Shown here in pieces: positions 13,558 through 25,939 of a stretch of 64,000 nucleotides of DNA. A program made the position numbers and the translations under genes. Location of the stretch: positions 5,906,826-5,970,825 of the forward strand of contig CM024187.1 in the NCBI GenBank assembly GCA_013433145.1, read 5' to 3'. Positions within the stretch are counted from its first letter, which is position 1, and each line of letters opens with the position of its first letter. The notes under the pieces were generated by a model that was not told the DNA's origin, ran no database searches, and was given only the letters and a program-made list of their open reading frames with translations. The DNA is from Ascaris suum. Taxonomy: Eukaryota; Nematoda; Chromadorea; Rhabditida; Ascarididae.

Positions 13558-16500
13558 TCAACCATTCATAACCAAACCAGCGGATTGTCTAAGAAAATTT
13601 AAATAAAAGCAGCATCTTAAAAAGGAAACACAGGTCAAGTGAGCCCAAAGCCAAAGAAGTATGGAAAAAGGACATGCCTCATAGGTGCGTGTGATACCAT
13701 GCACGAATCGGAAGTCCACTTTGTGCGAATATATCAAAAAAACCAAACTGCCGACAATCGAGAGTATGGCTGCAACATTTAGTTGGTGTACGATTTCGTG
13801 GATAAATGGTATCTTGCAAATGAACTGTCACTGAATTTGCCGCACGATCCAATATACTTCAGGGAAACCGTCACTGTTCATGGGAAACGCTCGTATACGA
13901 GGCTGCTAAACAAACTGTGAATATGTCCACTTACGCACGTTCTAACGCAATAAGGCTGGAAGCCAGAAAGCACCCGTACCAGCAACAAGGAGAAGCACGT
14001 TGGCGACCAATGCTGCGATGCGCACACACACCGCACACATCAAGAAGCAGAAGGCGATAAATGCCGCCAACAACGCAGCTGTCAGCATACTCAGCACCGC
14101 TTTGTGCCACTCTGAAAACATTCATCTATGTCACCTATAACGCAACACAAGCAGTCATCACCGGAAGACATTGCTTATTTCACTGAAATCACCCATGCTG
14201 TCTTGCTACAGCCTGGAGTCGGCTGATCAACTTATATTCAGAGCAGTCAATTCGTTCCGAAAATAAGCAATTGGTAGGGGTCGAAAAAGCAAGTCACACA
14301 AGAAGAACAGATGAATAGGCATCCAGTAAAAGTTAGAATCACCTAAGTTCTTTTCGACGCTGCGTAATGGCGCATTGTGAACTTGGACAACGCCAACTGG
14401 TTAGGCTCGAGGTTAAATCCGGCAGCGTTATCTTCGGGGAGGTCTACCCAGTTAGCTGCAAAATTCTGCCTATTTAGTACTAAACATAAGAGCGATTCCC
14501 CATCCGACAAGGAATCGCGAAATACAGCTGATCCCTGCATGAAGCTGCTAATGGCTTTCGAATGTTGAAGTATTGAAAGATTACCACCTGAAACATGATT
14601 ACGAGCGATCACAAAAGAATTTCTCTTTTCACTTCCGATAATGCAGGAATAAGCTAGACGAGTTGTGCGATTCCGCACATATCGGATCATCGAGTTTAAA
14701 ACCAGCAGTTGCTAAAATTAGCTACGGTAAACGTATTTTAACGCTTTTGGTGCTTCTTTTCGATATTAGGTTTTTACATTAGACTATATGTGGTTGGCTG
14801 AAGCTGAACGGAACCTAACGGTCGCAATTTTTTTTTCAAAGCACTTTAAAGGCTAACAGTGAGAAATAAAAGCTTCGAAACAAACCGTGAAATTTGTGTT
14901 GCTGCTCGCCTTCTTCGTCGATCTCACCTCGCGTGTTACTGTCCAGTGCGCTCTCAAACTTATACGTGCAATGAAGACTGCTTTCGGATGCACCTGTGAA
15001 AAGGTAACGCTTTCAATTAGACACGTCACTAATACATACAATCGATTTAGGCTCCAGTTGTTGCGAGCAGTAATTTAGTCTCTTTTACAAATTTGCATTC
15101 ACAGAATTGCGGAATGCTGCCGTTGCACACCTCGCTCCCCCATTCACATTTCTCCAATCTTGGCAGTTTTTCAAAGAGATGTACATTCGAGAATAAGTGA
15201 GGCATGTAATGGAAGATAGCCTCTCAAGGTTGTGTATGTGGCGAAACTTTAAGACTGTATCGTTTCTCCGCCGTTAACATGCTCTACGATGTTACGTTTG
15301 CTGACTAGATTCCAAACTTATTATATTAATACGCCGTATAAAAGAATCTGCCATTTTAAGCATACATGCTGTGCGTGGATTTGTGTACGCTCCACTCGTC
15401 GCCGAATAAAGCTAACATATGGCACAGAACGGGCTCCACGGCCTATTTCATGTCAGTTCATCAACTACTGCACCCAGACCCTATACAGCAGTACCCTCGT
15501 CTCAATGAGGGATCCGTCTAAGCGGAAACCCGAAAGATGATGCAACTGGCGATATCTGAAATAACTTCGAGCAAACCCTTCTTTACTTCACGGCTACCTA
15601 TTATTTGATTGCAGAGCCACTTTCACTCCACTTATCGGATCACGTTCCCAGTCGATTCTCTGCACCTCGATGTGCTGAGACGTCTTGAAATTCTCAAGTC
15701 CCAAATACCGAAAAAAAACCACGTAGCCGCGCCACAGGGAGGTCAATTCAACAACGATTGCTTTGTGAGTCTTTTTGCTTGCTAGAAAGAATGGTGTTTA
15801 AGCAACAGGTTAAAGCGAGAAAAGGTGGTGTGATCTAGGTTGCGAAGACAAACAGAGAGTTTTTACTGTTTTAACAGAAAGGAAAAGAAGACAACGGCGA
15901 AAACTGCTATACTGCAGCCCAGAACGATGGCTGCGAAGCGTTCCGTCTTTTTTTGTACTTCATTCTGCCTTCTCATGAAATTCCGAATTTTGAAGCCAAA
16001 TTGCCGATTCCACGCTTACTTTGCTTTCCAGCAGTTAGCACATCGCTGCTTCGCAATTTTGTTCCCGCTGCGGGTTGGTAAAAGTTGCGGATGTCTTATT
16101 TTCTTGCTAACATCATAAGGTACAGATCTTCTGAGAACATTCTACCAACTCTGACTACGCTTGCTTGAGACCCTGGGTCATTCGTTGTTTTGACTGAGGA
16201 ATGGGCTGACCCTACCTCTGGGCCTTAGCAGAAATACTGCCTGTTCGTTAGGTCACTAAGATAGGAATAGGAATGACTACAACAAATCCAGTAAGCTCAC
16301 AAAAACCCAACATTCGCATACAACCTCGAAACTGTTCTCCGCGTTCTCAATTCATTTCACTAATTTTCCCTTATCCTCAGTGTTTCACTAACGAGAGTGC
16401 CGAGGTAGGAACGATTCAATTCATATGTGATTTTTTAAAATCAAATCTGCGAGTGCTTTTGGACGCGTTTACCGTGATCGCACATCAAAATGATCCCTTT

Positions 16501-18460
16501 CCATCCAACTTGGAGTAAAATTTCTGGCGTAAAGCTTTGTGCGAATCAATCCTTGCAGCGGTACGATGCATTCTGTTGATGCTTCGACTGGCCCATATAT
16601 TTTTCAGCTTTAATCTCAGTTGTTCGCAGTTTTGTTTTGAGATGACGACGCCTCCCATTCCTGTCACCCTCTCCAACTGGCTGCAGCTGGGACTGAGTAC
16701 CCACACAGACTCCTAACAGTGACTTAGAAAATTCGACTTGCAGCAATAATAACCCGCGAGCATGATAACAGCGTCCAGAAAAAAATGCAGACTTATCTAT
16801 CATTAACGAATGGGGGAACCATAGTATATTAGTCGCAAAAAATAGGACGACAAAGACTTCCAAAAACTTACTGAACAGTCCATCTGCAACGTCTATTTTT
16901 TTCAGGAAGCGATGCAACTGTGTCTTTTATTCCTTTCAGTTTTCTAAGTGCAGACATTACAACTACAAGTTTGAAAAAAAAGTTCACGCAGTCACGAGAA
17001 GAGTGGGTGTTTTTTCGTCGTTGTTTCATACATTCACCCACTGAATAAAAAAGCCCCTTTATTCTAGAACAAATTTTCACAGCTTAATAAGCATTACTTT
17101 ATAGTTTCTGAGCAAAACTTCCCTCATTATCTTCTAAACAATTGCCGATTCGCTTAGTTTATTTTCAGCAAAAATTGTTCGTAGTGGCGGGTCACCAGAA
17201 CAGACTTGCTTAATATGCAAATTTGGAAAACACTCTGTGGCATTCACTCTGTGAAAATGGTAAGAGAAAGCACACATTCTCTCCTGATGATCCACAGGAA
17301 ATGTGATTTTCAATCTGCTATGAATGTGGACAATTCGGCAATCCATCAGAACGAAATTGAGATCAGTTGGCGGAGAGTGGAAAGGCATAAAAGGTCTTAA
17401 CGTTGTTTATATAAGCAGCTAAGATGGCACATGCCAATGCTGCCACATATAAGCAAAGAGTTTATCAAACGCTAGAGTGAGTTCACAGCACATTTTTTTT
17501 TCACCGTTTTCACCGTTCCTAGATGCCAACGCATCAATATTTGCATACAGCGCCTTTGGCATTTATGGACAAGAAGAAGAAAGAAGGTGACGGTGCTATT
17601 CGTGTCCTGCGCACCTTTCTCTTCTGATCACTTCGCCTCTTTCTGTTTTATTAATTTTGCCCTACCAATGATGCCAATTTTTAAAGCTAAAAATTTTCTT
17701 GAAGCTACCGGCAATAAAAAATGTTAACAAATTCACACATGAACTTTATCCAACATTGGCTCAAAGTTGAACTTCTGCCGAAAATTAATTTAAACGGTCG
17801 ATTAAACAGCAATAGCCCAAATAAGAAGCCCTATTTCTTTTTCTCTTGTGATAATGATGCAACCCACTGGTCTTACGGACGGAGTTAGAAAAGTGTATAT
17901 CCTGCTAGCTTTTTTGGCATTTACTTCGAGCATTGATGCAATAGAAATTGTGTGATCGACTAAGACACAAGAAAGGCGTCTTGTGACGTCCTTTCTAATA
18001 CGTCTTGCTACCTATTTTGGAAAAGAACGCTTTACTATTTTAGGTGCGTTGACGATTTTATCAATTTGCTTTGCTGGTTGCAGTTTACGAAATGCGGCTT
18101 CTGTGAATATGAAAAGCTCGACTTCGTCAAAAAATGAGAAGAAAAATTCCTCCTTCCATTTCTAGCAGCAAAACAGAGCACAAATTATGACTGCACTATA
18201 TAAATAAGGATGGTCGCTACAGCTGTACACCAACCTTGCACGAGCTTCTTCCCAATTATACAATCCATCCAAAGACCGTGTTGATGCTGTGTGTGAAATT
18301 CGGAAATAAAGACGACTTGCCAGTTTGGCGTCAGTAGTGCAGCCACAGCCAGACATATCGCACTCAGCACGAATAGAACAGTAATACCGAGTGCGACTAA
18401 TCTACAGCTGCTCGCTAAACTCATTTCGCGCTCACTAGCGAACCACACCACTCTTAACAT
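13558..18460 (-). CDS. Clc-like (claudin-like) four-helix membrane protein, complete
   Basis: Four exons on the minus strand: 18460-18235, 14993-14928, 14111-13980 and 13769-13558 (stop TGA). All three introns are phase 1 and the joins are in frame. The protein is 199 residues from the ATG at 18424, or 211 from an in-frame ATG at 18460. The earlier ATG lies 4 bases after a TTTCAG acceptor that could be a trans-splice site. Numbering from the shorter start, helix 1 is about residues 9-31. It is followed by an extracellular loop with GLWMDC (50-55) and HCTYKF (70-75). Helices 2 and 3 are about 90-112 and 115-145, and helix 4 about 165-188. This is the layout of the nematode Clc-like family, relatives of claudins and calcium-channel gamma subunits, in which W-GLW-C marks the first loop. 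A role in cell contacts or channel regulation is inferred from family only. Confidence 0.85.
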
Positions 18461-18465
18461 CGACC

Positions 18466-20393
18466 TGAAATTTAATACATAACGCTGAAAGAAAGCTAAT
18501 GGAAGCAATATGGAAATCCCGATATTGAAGCTTCAATGAAAACTCTCCCATACAAATTCTATGAAATAACTAGGTTCTGACCATATAGTGAGCACAAAAT
18601 AATGCAGCAAATATTTCTTAATTCGTTCACTAGGCCATAAATCTGATGGCAAAAGTCGCGCTTATATGAGGTCTGATGTAAGCTGTATGGGACCGCATAA
18701 TAATATGGCCATAACCAAACTGCATATGGTTCAAGAGAGGTGCAATATCGCCGAGAAACTATTTAACTCTAATGCAGAAATTACACTCGCTAGAGATTTT
18801 ACTGTCGCATGGCACACTTCCTAGAGGCAGTCATCAACGTCAACTGCAAAGCGTGTGCGACATTCAGTTTTAGCCCGCAAAAACTGGCATATATAAATTC
18901 GATACCACTTTTGAGTTCATATGGCTCATAGATAGGCTGATCAACGGTGAAGGAGTAAGGTTTGAGGGAGCAAATAGAAAGTGCAGTGAGATCAGCAAAG
19001 TTCAGCGTTGTAAGCTTTTTAACTTATGAGTTTTAATCAACAAAAATCAACGTAAACGCGGATGTGATAACGCCATGATGCGCTTTTAAAGAATTTCCCT
19101 AGCAGCTGTCGATAACACCTTCAGGAACTACATTAAATTCATTTCAACTAAATGAGCTTCTTCAGAAATCTGAGGGTTTTCATCGATTGCAGCATTTGAT
19201 CGGTATCAGATGAAAGCTTTTTTGGTCAATAAAATGTTTGAAATTGTAGTGGTATAATAATATACTCTGCTTCTCGGAACTGGAGCTCTTCTTTCTTAAA
19301 GATCGACCGGGTGGAAGGATTTGAATTTTTTGGGGACTGTCCGCAGAATTTTTCCTCTCAAAATCATTTCACGAACATTTTCGATAAAATGAAGTTGGCA
19401 TAGACTTGGAAATTCCCGCTTCTCAGAAAGGCCTTGAGAAAGGACACGAGGGCTGCAATTTTTATCTGAATTCTCTAAGTTCCTTAAGAATGATGTCGAA
19501 GCATACTTTTGGAGTATGGAGGGAAAAAATGAAAAACAAAAGAAAGCAAAACCACTACGCATTACAATCCTATTTCCACCTCTGATCACAGAACGTCACC
19601 ACCCCTCAGAAAACTGATGCCGCCACCGACAAAGCCGTCTGCACAATCGTTCCCACTTATTACACAATAAGCAAATGGCATTTGAAATAGATGGCTCGAT
19701 CTCCCGTATATAGGGTATATCCCCTCTCCTTCCTGGAAATACCCTTTCTCTTCACGAGGTATGTCAGTGCCTTTGACTTGCGTCAACTTAGCAAATCCTG
19801 TAAACTTAAGCAACCTCGACGTTTCGAGTAAAGGAAGATACAAACGAACGCCATGCCTCTCGTTGTAGCTCGCATTTTCGACGGTCTCGATATATTAGAG
19901 AAATAAAGCCCTTACGACGCCGACCGACTCGTCAGTGTTCGGAATAGTAACATTCAATACAACTGTCTAAAGAAGGCGAATTTTCATATGCGCAGAAAAA
20001 AATTCACGAAAATAGTGCGTGGAAAGGAAAAAAAGGAGAAAAGAGCTGGCTGAAAGAAAGGGAAGACGGTCATTTTAATAGCTTTGCGTTTAGCTTTTCG
20101 CTCTTTCGAATGACGCTATCTAGCATCTAGCAAGTCGACGCTTATCCAGTGCTTGCGGTGTGCGTATGTACATATGATCCCTCGATCGACATGCTAATTC
20201 CGGCTTCTTTTTATGAAATAATCCATAAGTTTCCTCCCTCTCTCTCACTCCGGCCAGACAGATGGCGAGGTAGGTTCAAGTGTTCCCAATTCCATTCCGT
20301 TTTATATGTAAGTAAGGCTACAGAGAACTCACAGAATTCTCAACCCTCTTGTCCACGCAAGGATCGCGAAAATGAGGAGGGGGGCTAATACAG
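18466..20393. other. Upstream region of the Clc-like gene; no supported gene
   Basis: Short open frames occur on the minus strand at 19296-19843, with no family signature and no clear splice chain. The part near 18.5 kb is the likely promoter side of the Clc-like gene. Confidence 0.4.
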
Positions 20394-21271
20394 ACAGGGA
20401 AAGTATTACGTCCATAGGAACTCCGTATCCCGGCTATGGCTTCACAAAGGTGATAAATAAGGCCTCAAAGACAATTCACATAAGTAGCAGTCTAAGATTT
20501 TTTCTCGCTCGTCTCCCCTCCGCCACCCAACGATTGAAAGGAGAATGGAGGCGATGGGGAATATTCGGCCAACACAGGAGATCTTATATTCCCAATTTCG
20601 TTCCACTGGATTTCTAGTAATAACCGCAACGTTTTTGCAAAAAATAAACGGAAAAAAAACACATAAAGTTTCGAGTAGGGAACATCGACATGTGTGCGGA
20701 GAAAAAAAAGAACAAAGAAACAAGTCGAAGAAAAGGGGAACAAATAAGACGGCAATAAAAGATGTGGCTATCAGTGTGCTCCACTCCTCTTCCGCTTCTT
20801 TCGAGCTCCCCAAATGGGGATGGAGCCACAGGTGACGAATTCCATAGAAAAGTCGGCTTGAGGAGGAATGTCTCGATCCTTCACAAATCAAATACACCTC
20901 ATTTATCGCGATAAATAAAGGCACATCAGCCGAACGCAGTGACGGACAGAAGGAAAGGCATGCATATGCAGGCATGCACCTGTTTAACGCTCCAACACCT
21001 TGTTTTGAATCAGCACCTTCATGGAGCGTCGACGTTTACACAGCAACTTGCCATAGAAGCAAACAACGTTGATGCTTCTTCAGGAGAATTCCGAACAGAA
21101 AACACAAAGCTTTATTCGTTTCCCTCTCCAAAAAAACAAAGCCAACTCTCCGGGCGGCGGGGATTTCAAATTTACTCAGCTTCAGAGATGAAAGAAATAG
21201 CAACGAAACGCAAAGGAAATAACGCGAATTCAAAAACTGAGTCGTCATTAAAAATAGCAAGCAATAATTAA
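20394..21271 (+). CDS. Candidate exon pair of unidentified plus-strand gene
   Basis: A possible exon at 20394-20449 (acceptor TAATACAG, donor AAAG then GTGATA) reads RESITSIGTPYPGYGFTK. It joins in phase 0 to a longer candidate terminal exon at 21012-21271, which follows the acceptor GTTTTGAATCAG and ends in TAA. The longer exon is Ser-, Lys- and Asn-rich and looks disordered, ending KIASNN. No family is recognised and the 5' end is not found. The opposite strand carries a 177-codon frame that I reject. Confidence 0.3.
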
Positions 21272-21999
21272 AAATCTTTCGTGAAGATGGAAATGAAATA
21301 CTTAAGGAAATGAGAAAGAGTGCACTTAAGAAATCGCTCGGTCAGTGGAAGTGCAATAAAATAGAAGCTGCCAGCTAATACGCTTCACGGCAACAGCTCG
21401 AGCCCGCAGCTGGCATCTTTGGCTGGAGCGCATCCCTCATACGCACACCGCACGCACGACACGTTTACGTTATGCGATCCCCCCGTCTGGGCACAACACA
21501 GCCAGACGCCTATCTTGACCTGCGGCAAAACGCGCTTTTCGATACGTGCTTGCTTCATCTTTGAAATATAGGCGAGTCTGGACTCCGTGGAACTGTGCGC
21601 CCTTCTTGAACAATAAAATTTCCGCATCACATACAGCGCCTCTCTTCAGCTCCTTACCTCACTCTCCTCAACCTGGAGGAACGTTATAAAACCTCAGGAC
21701 CTTCAAACAGTTACCCTTAATCCAAAGGCAGACTTGTATCCAGAAAGAAGTGGAGCACTTGTTCCCTCACGCCACTTCTATATAAACGCTCGGAGAGTTC
21801 CTATCCCTCCATCAGGCTAAGCTATGCAGGTCGAAAAGCAAACTCGGAGTTTTAGTTCTAACATGACTTGTGGGGAATGTAAGGGATGACCAATAAATTG
21901 TACATCAACTGCTTTCAGGAAGAGCAGAAAGCGATGACCACAAGATAAAGCACACTTTTTATAAATGCCTTAAGGCAAGAGTCGATGCATATAAAAGGA

Positions 22000-22260
22000 A
22001 GGCGTATTTGCTTACGGGGACCAATGTGCTTCCAGGTGTTTGCGGAGGCGTCGTGTTAGCGAGGGTCGTTTCCGACATTAGCGGTGGGCAGTCGGACCGC
22101 GAAGTGGCTCAGGAGTAGCCAGTGTTCATTGACCCGGAGATGACACTATCCGTCCCGAGGTTCCGTCGAAGCGACGCCTCCCCCTCCCACCCCCGCCGTC
22201 GTGTCATCCCCTCCGCGTTATTGTTGTTGACTTTTTAAAGGCTTAATAAAAACTTTAACC
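22000..22260 (+). repeat. GC-rich segment with AATAAA tail, possible retroelement 3' end
   Basis: A GC-rich stretch ends in a C/G-rich pyrimidine block, a T-rich linker and GGCTTAATAAAAAC. The composition breaks sharply from the AT-rich surroundings. It resembles the untranslated 3' end of a non-LTR element or SINE, but no coding motif or second copy in this window supports that. Confidence 0.3.
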
Positions 22261-22622
22261 TCTTGTCTTGTAGCCAGATTACACAGCATCTGATCGAGCC
22301 TCGAAAGAGAAGGAATTTACGAGTCCTTCAGGGAAACTAAGGGTAGAGGGGCAAAACGGGACCCGAGAGCCTTAGGCGAACTGCCCCTCCTTCCTCCATG
22401 TTTCTGCTTCTGAATGCCTCCTTCCTCTTGTCTGAATTCCTATCTATTGGCCTGTCTGACTTTCGTGAAGAAGTACTGGAGAGAACGCGTGTAACTGAGA
22501 TTTTTGGATGGACGCCTCTTCAAAACGTGAAGCTCCAACGTCTTTTGCAAATGCACACACACAGAAACGTTAACCGGATACTAAAATTAAGTATCAGATG
22601 TCACCGAAAGTCACAAAAGTAG

Positions 22623-23781
22623 GAATAGCGGCTCAACAAAAAAGAGGGAAAGTGGAATATGTGTGCTACCAGAAATCATAAATTGCAGATCACCGGAAGT
22701 AACAAAACTCAGAAATAAAGTCCATCGCATAGCCACTATCTTCCGAATAAACTCATCGTCTCGACATCACTGCAAATCATAGTTTTAGACAACTCGCAAA
22801 GAAAAATTACAGAAGACGAGGCGGTATTGTGTTTAGAAGGATCGATGTTGGATTTACAAAATGAACTTAGATGGTGCAATTTCTAATGAAGGTACTGAAA
22901 ACAATTGGCTCACTTGATTTCTAACGCCGTCTTGTGCCCAGCTACTAAAGAACACCTCCTATTGTGGTAGCAAGTCGTTGTCCACAAGCTTCGGATAACG
23001 ACAACACGCCACTGTGCCAATTCTGTTTAATTGCCGTCCACGTGATTGTTTCGCCTTCATTTGATCTCGTCGAAGCTCTCATGACGAATACTATCATGTG
23101 CTTTATCCTTCAAATAGTTTAGCAATTTCCTTGTGCTTTTCTCAATCCTTTAGGGAATCGATGACATTGTGAGAAACTGTAAAGGCGCGGAAGAGAGTTA
23201 CCGGAAAAAAGAACGATATGAGTCCACTGAACGATAGAAGAAAAGAGGAAATTTTGTTGTAATACTTTATCTTTATAAAACTTTCGCCCCAGGCTGAACA
23301 CCTGAACTTTTTTTCACATATTTGTCAGGTAAGCTAACGATGAGCTGTAATAGTAGAAATAAAAGAGGCTCCTATCATTCAAAAAATTAAAAAAAATTCC
23401 TCAGTGGCAACTGAAAAAGAACTGATGTTGGTGGAAAATATATCGTCTTGACAGTCCTTCACAAAAAGTAGTTACGGTTAGCTAGCAGCTTAGAACTAGT
23501 GGATAGTTTCTGCAAACGGTGGTGAAGAAATGGGATTGGGTAAAACCGCTAAGAAATTGCATTCCCAAATGCTCTTATAAGTGAATCTTCCTTAAGCTTC
23601 TGATGGAGCGCAACCACTTGTTACTGGTTTGAGAACCGTGGAATGAGGAGTGGTGGTGTAAAACCAGTCATGTCTCGTTAGCGCAACGACAGAGAGCTAA
23701 ACATTAGCTGAAAGGGAACGGAGACCATTATGAGGTTTAAATTTCTACCTCAAAATTTATGCAACAGATGAAATTCAAAAC
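22623..23781. other. No supported gene
   Basis: AT-rich sequence downstream of candidate gene Y on the minus strand. Nothing recognisable was seen. Confidence 0.4.
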
Positions 23782-25424
23782 TCAATGTGATCCGTACTGG
23801 AACGTTGTTGCTAGCAGTCGATCCTCCCCAAACAATGTACATGGCGCAACAATTGTGGAAGTGATAATCGGCTCAACGCTCACACCACCACTGTCTCCGA
23901 ATTTCAGTAAAGGAGGTGGAAGTAGCAAACCGTACTCTACGTTTTTTCCAGCACGGAAGCTTGCGACATCAGTGACAAGTCTCAGTCCGCGACTTAAACT
24001 GCTCTACTGCATGCGATCGTTATAAGTACCACAGTAGATCTCGTCGAAACATTTCCACGGCCATGCACGAGAGCGATATTCCGTTTATACTGCGATCACT
24101 GTCATCACATTAGTCTTAAAACGTTTCGAAATAGAAAGATTCGGCTCGATCTGTAGCCATTATTCCCTTCAAGAGCATATTTTATTCAGTTTTCGGCGTG
24201 CTCGAGCCATCACGAACATCTCAAGAGACAGGTGGCCAGGCGAAACGACGTTCGCGTATCGGATTGCATGTGGGCGCGATGTTTTAAAAAGAACTCGTGC
24301 TGACTAAAGACTTTTTACAGTTTTCTCACAATTATTTCGACGTTTCCTGGAAACTGATCCGTTGCCTGTATTGTTGCGTTGCTCTCATTATATAACTGCA
24401 TCGTTATTGTATAATATACTATTAGGTAGTACGACCACCCACAGTTATTTTGCTCTACTTTTCTTTATTAACGGCTTTTCGCTGTTGGCATTCGGTGGGC
24501 ACTGAAAAAACTGCTTCATGAGTGCAGCACTAGCTAAATGAATCTAAGCGCGACTGCAAGCACCATTACTTTTTGCAACTTTCCTCTATCGGTATGGCTA
24601 ACTATAGTGTAAGCAAACCATGAAGCATAGCCGCTGCTAGGATTCATGAGCAAGCAAACCATTCTAGTTGATTTGACCAGATGCGCTTTCATTGAAACCT
24701 AAATGCTAAATCCACAAAGTGCCGGACACCGCCCATCGAGGTTTGGGCTTGCTTTCTTCTATTTTCTAACTAATTTGCGCTTCTCATTGCTTCGCTGACC
24801 AACGAATTCAAACGGCTGTGCCATGAAATGCGTGGTATTCATGCCAGCCGGTTCCAGCAGTTTTGTGGCACAGTCTCCTAAAATGCTAATTTCTCGTAAA
24901 CGACCGACCGGTTGCTGAAGTCGCCAATAAAAACCATCTGCCGCTCACAGCGGAAATTTGACTTGAAAGTTACGGCATTGCGAAACGGACGCACGGAAGC
25001 ACGCACAGACATGGCGCCTCTGATTTCAACTCATTGGCTGACAAGCCTTCCGCCTCTGGCTCAGTTTTCTGTTTCTTCCACCCATCCCCATCTCCCCTCA
25101 AAAATCTGCTTCAGGTTCACATTGTTGCAGTTTCACGGGTAAACTAAAACCACTGAGTTCGCCTGGTCCTCGAGCTGAAGCCAGTACTTGTGCCATCATC
25201 AGACCCACAATCGATAACTGTGCCGCTTTCCGACACCCATATTGTGCTTTCACCCAGCATCAAAATAACGGGGTCGTACTCCTGTTGCAACAGAGCCGTA
25301 CCGCAACATACGCCAGATTTTGCCGCAGCGCCACCAAAACGCGGCAGCATTCGTACCATTCTGAGGTTTAAACTTTCCATTGCCAAACACCCGCTGAATG
25401 ACCAACTGTTTTGTTTATTGACGG
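23782..25424 (-). CDS. Unidentified multi-exon gene candidate (gene Y)
   Basis: Several minus-strand stretches have coding-like codon use and splice boundaries. Exon A (25424-25152) follows TTGGTCATTCAG. It contains MLPRFGGAAAKSG and a beta-rich run, ESTIWVSESGTVIDCGSDDG. A 48-base intron starting GTGGTT joins it in phase 2 to exon B (from about 25103), which contains GDGDGWKKQKTEPEAEGLSA. Exon C (about 24882-24800, acceptor AGCATTTTAG) reads KLLEPAGMNTTHF in one of two possible frames. Exon D (about 23986-23782) contains NVEYGLLLPPPLLKFGDSGG and ends at TGA. A small stretch near 26398-26342 (ARCFAIKQIASNTETSAA) may be another exon. The phases of A and B agree; the joins around C and D are unresolved. 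No family is recognised. It lies about 2.9 kb downstream of the p38 stop on the same strand. Confidence 0.4.
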
Positions 25425-25714
25425 CGTCTCTCTTCTACATCTCCGCATAGTTTACGCATAAGAATTCAAACACTTCACTGTACTTTTTGTACCGACATAT
25501 CTTCATTACATTTCGAGATACAGAGTCACATTCACAGTCGTGGTCAAAGTATCCTGCATAAAACTACTTAAACAGAGAATAGCAAGACCATACGCTGAGT
25601 TCAAAATCCGAAAGCTCGGAGCACGCAAGAATGAAACCCCAGGCGAATAGCCATTCTACTCTCCGCATTTTAGATAAAATCATCGTATTCCGTCTCAAGC
25701 TTTGCTTTCTGCCA

Positions 25715-25726
25715 CCCCCCCCCCCC
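25715..25726. repeat. C12 homopolymer (G12 on the minus strand)
   Basis: Run of twelve C on the plus strand, just upstream of candidate gene Y exon A, so a G run on that gene's sense strand. See the finding on intronic G tracts. Confidence 0.9.
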
Positions 25727-25939
25727 GGTTTAATATCAGTGCTTTTCCCGTCAGTATCGTATACCGCTGGCAGTAATAATAGTGATCTGCAGCAGCATTT
25801 GAGCAAGCGAGGACGCAAAAACAGCTGCTTTATAGCTGCTTTATAGTTAAAGGAACACCAGTGAAGGAAATCTGTGACCGCCTTCCTTAAAGGGTTATGA
25901 CAGCTGCGGCCATGTTGAATACAGTCGCCAACAAACACC

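Noticed and set aside
15840..16118. Minus-strand segment ending in a single hydrophobic helix (FAAIVLGCSIAVFAVVFFSF)
   Set aside because: It lies inside a Clc-like gene intron, has no clear acceptor or start, and the complete four-helix protein is explained without it.
20442..20975. 177-codon minus-strand frame, the longest in the window
   Set aside because: It is the complement of a purine-rich stretch and is Leu/Phe/Ser-rich without domain or conserved motif. The plus strand has better exon signals.
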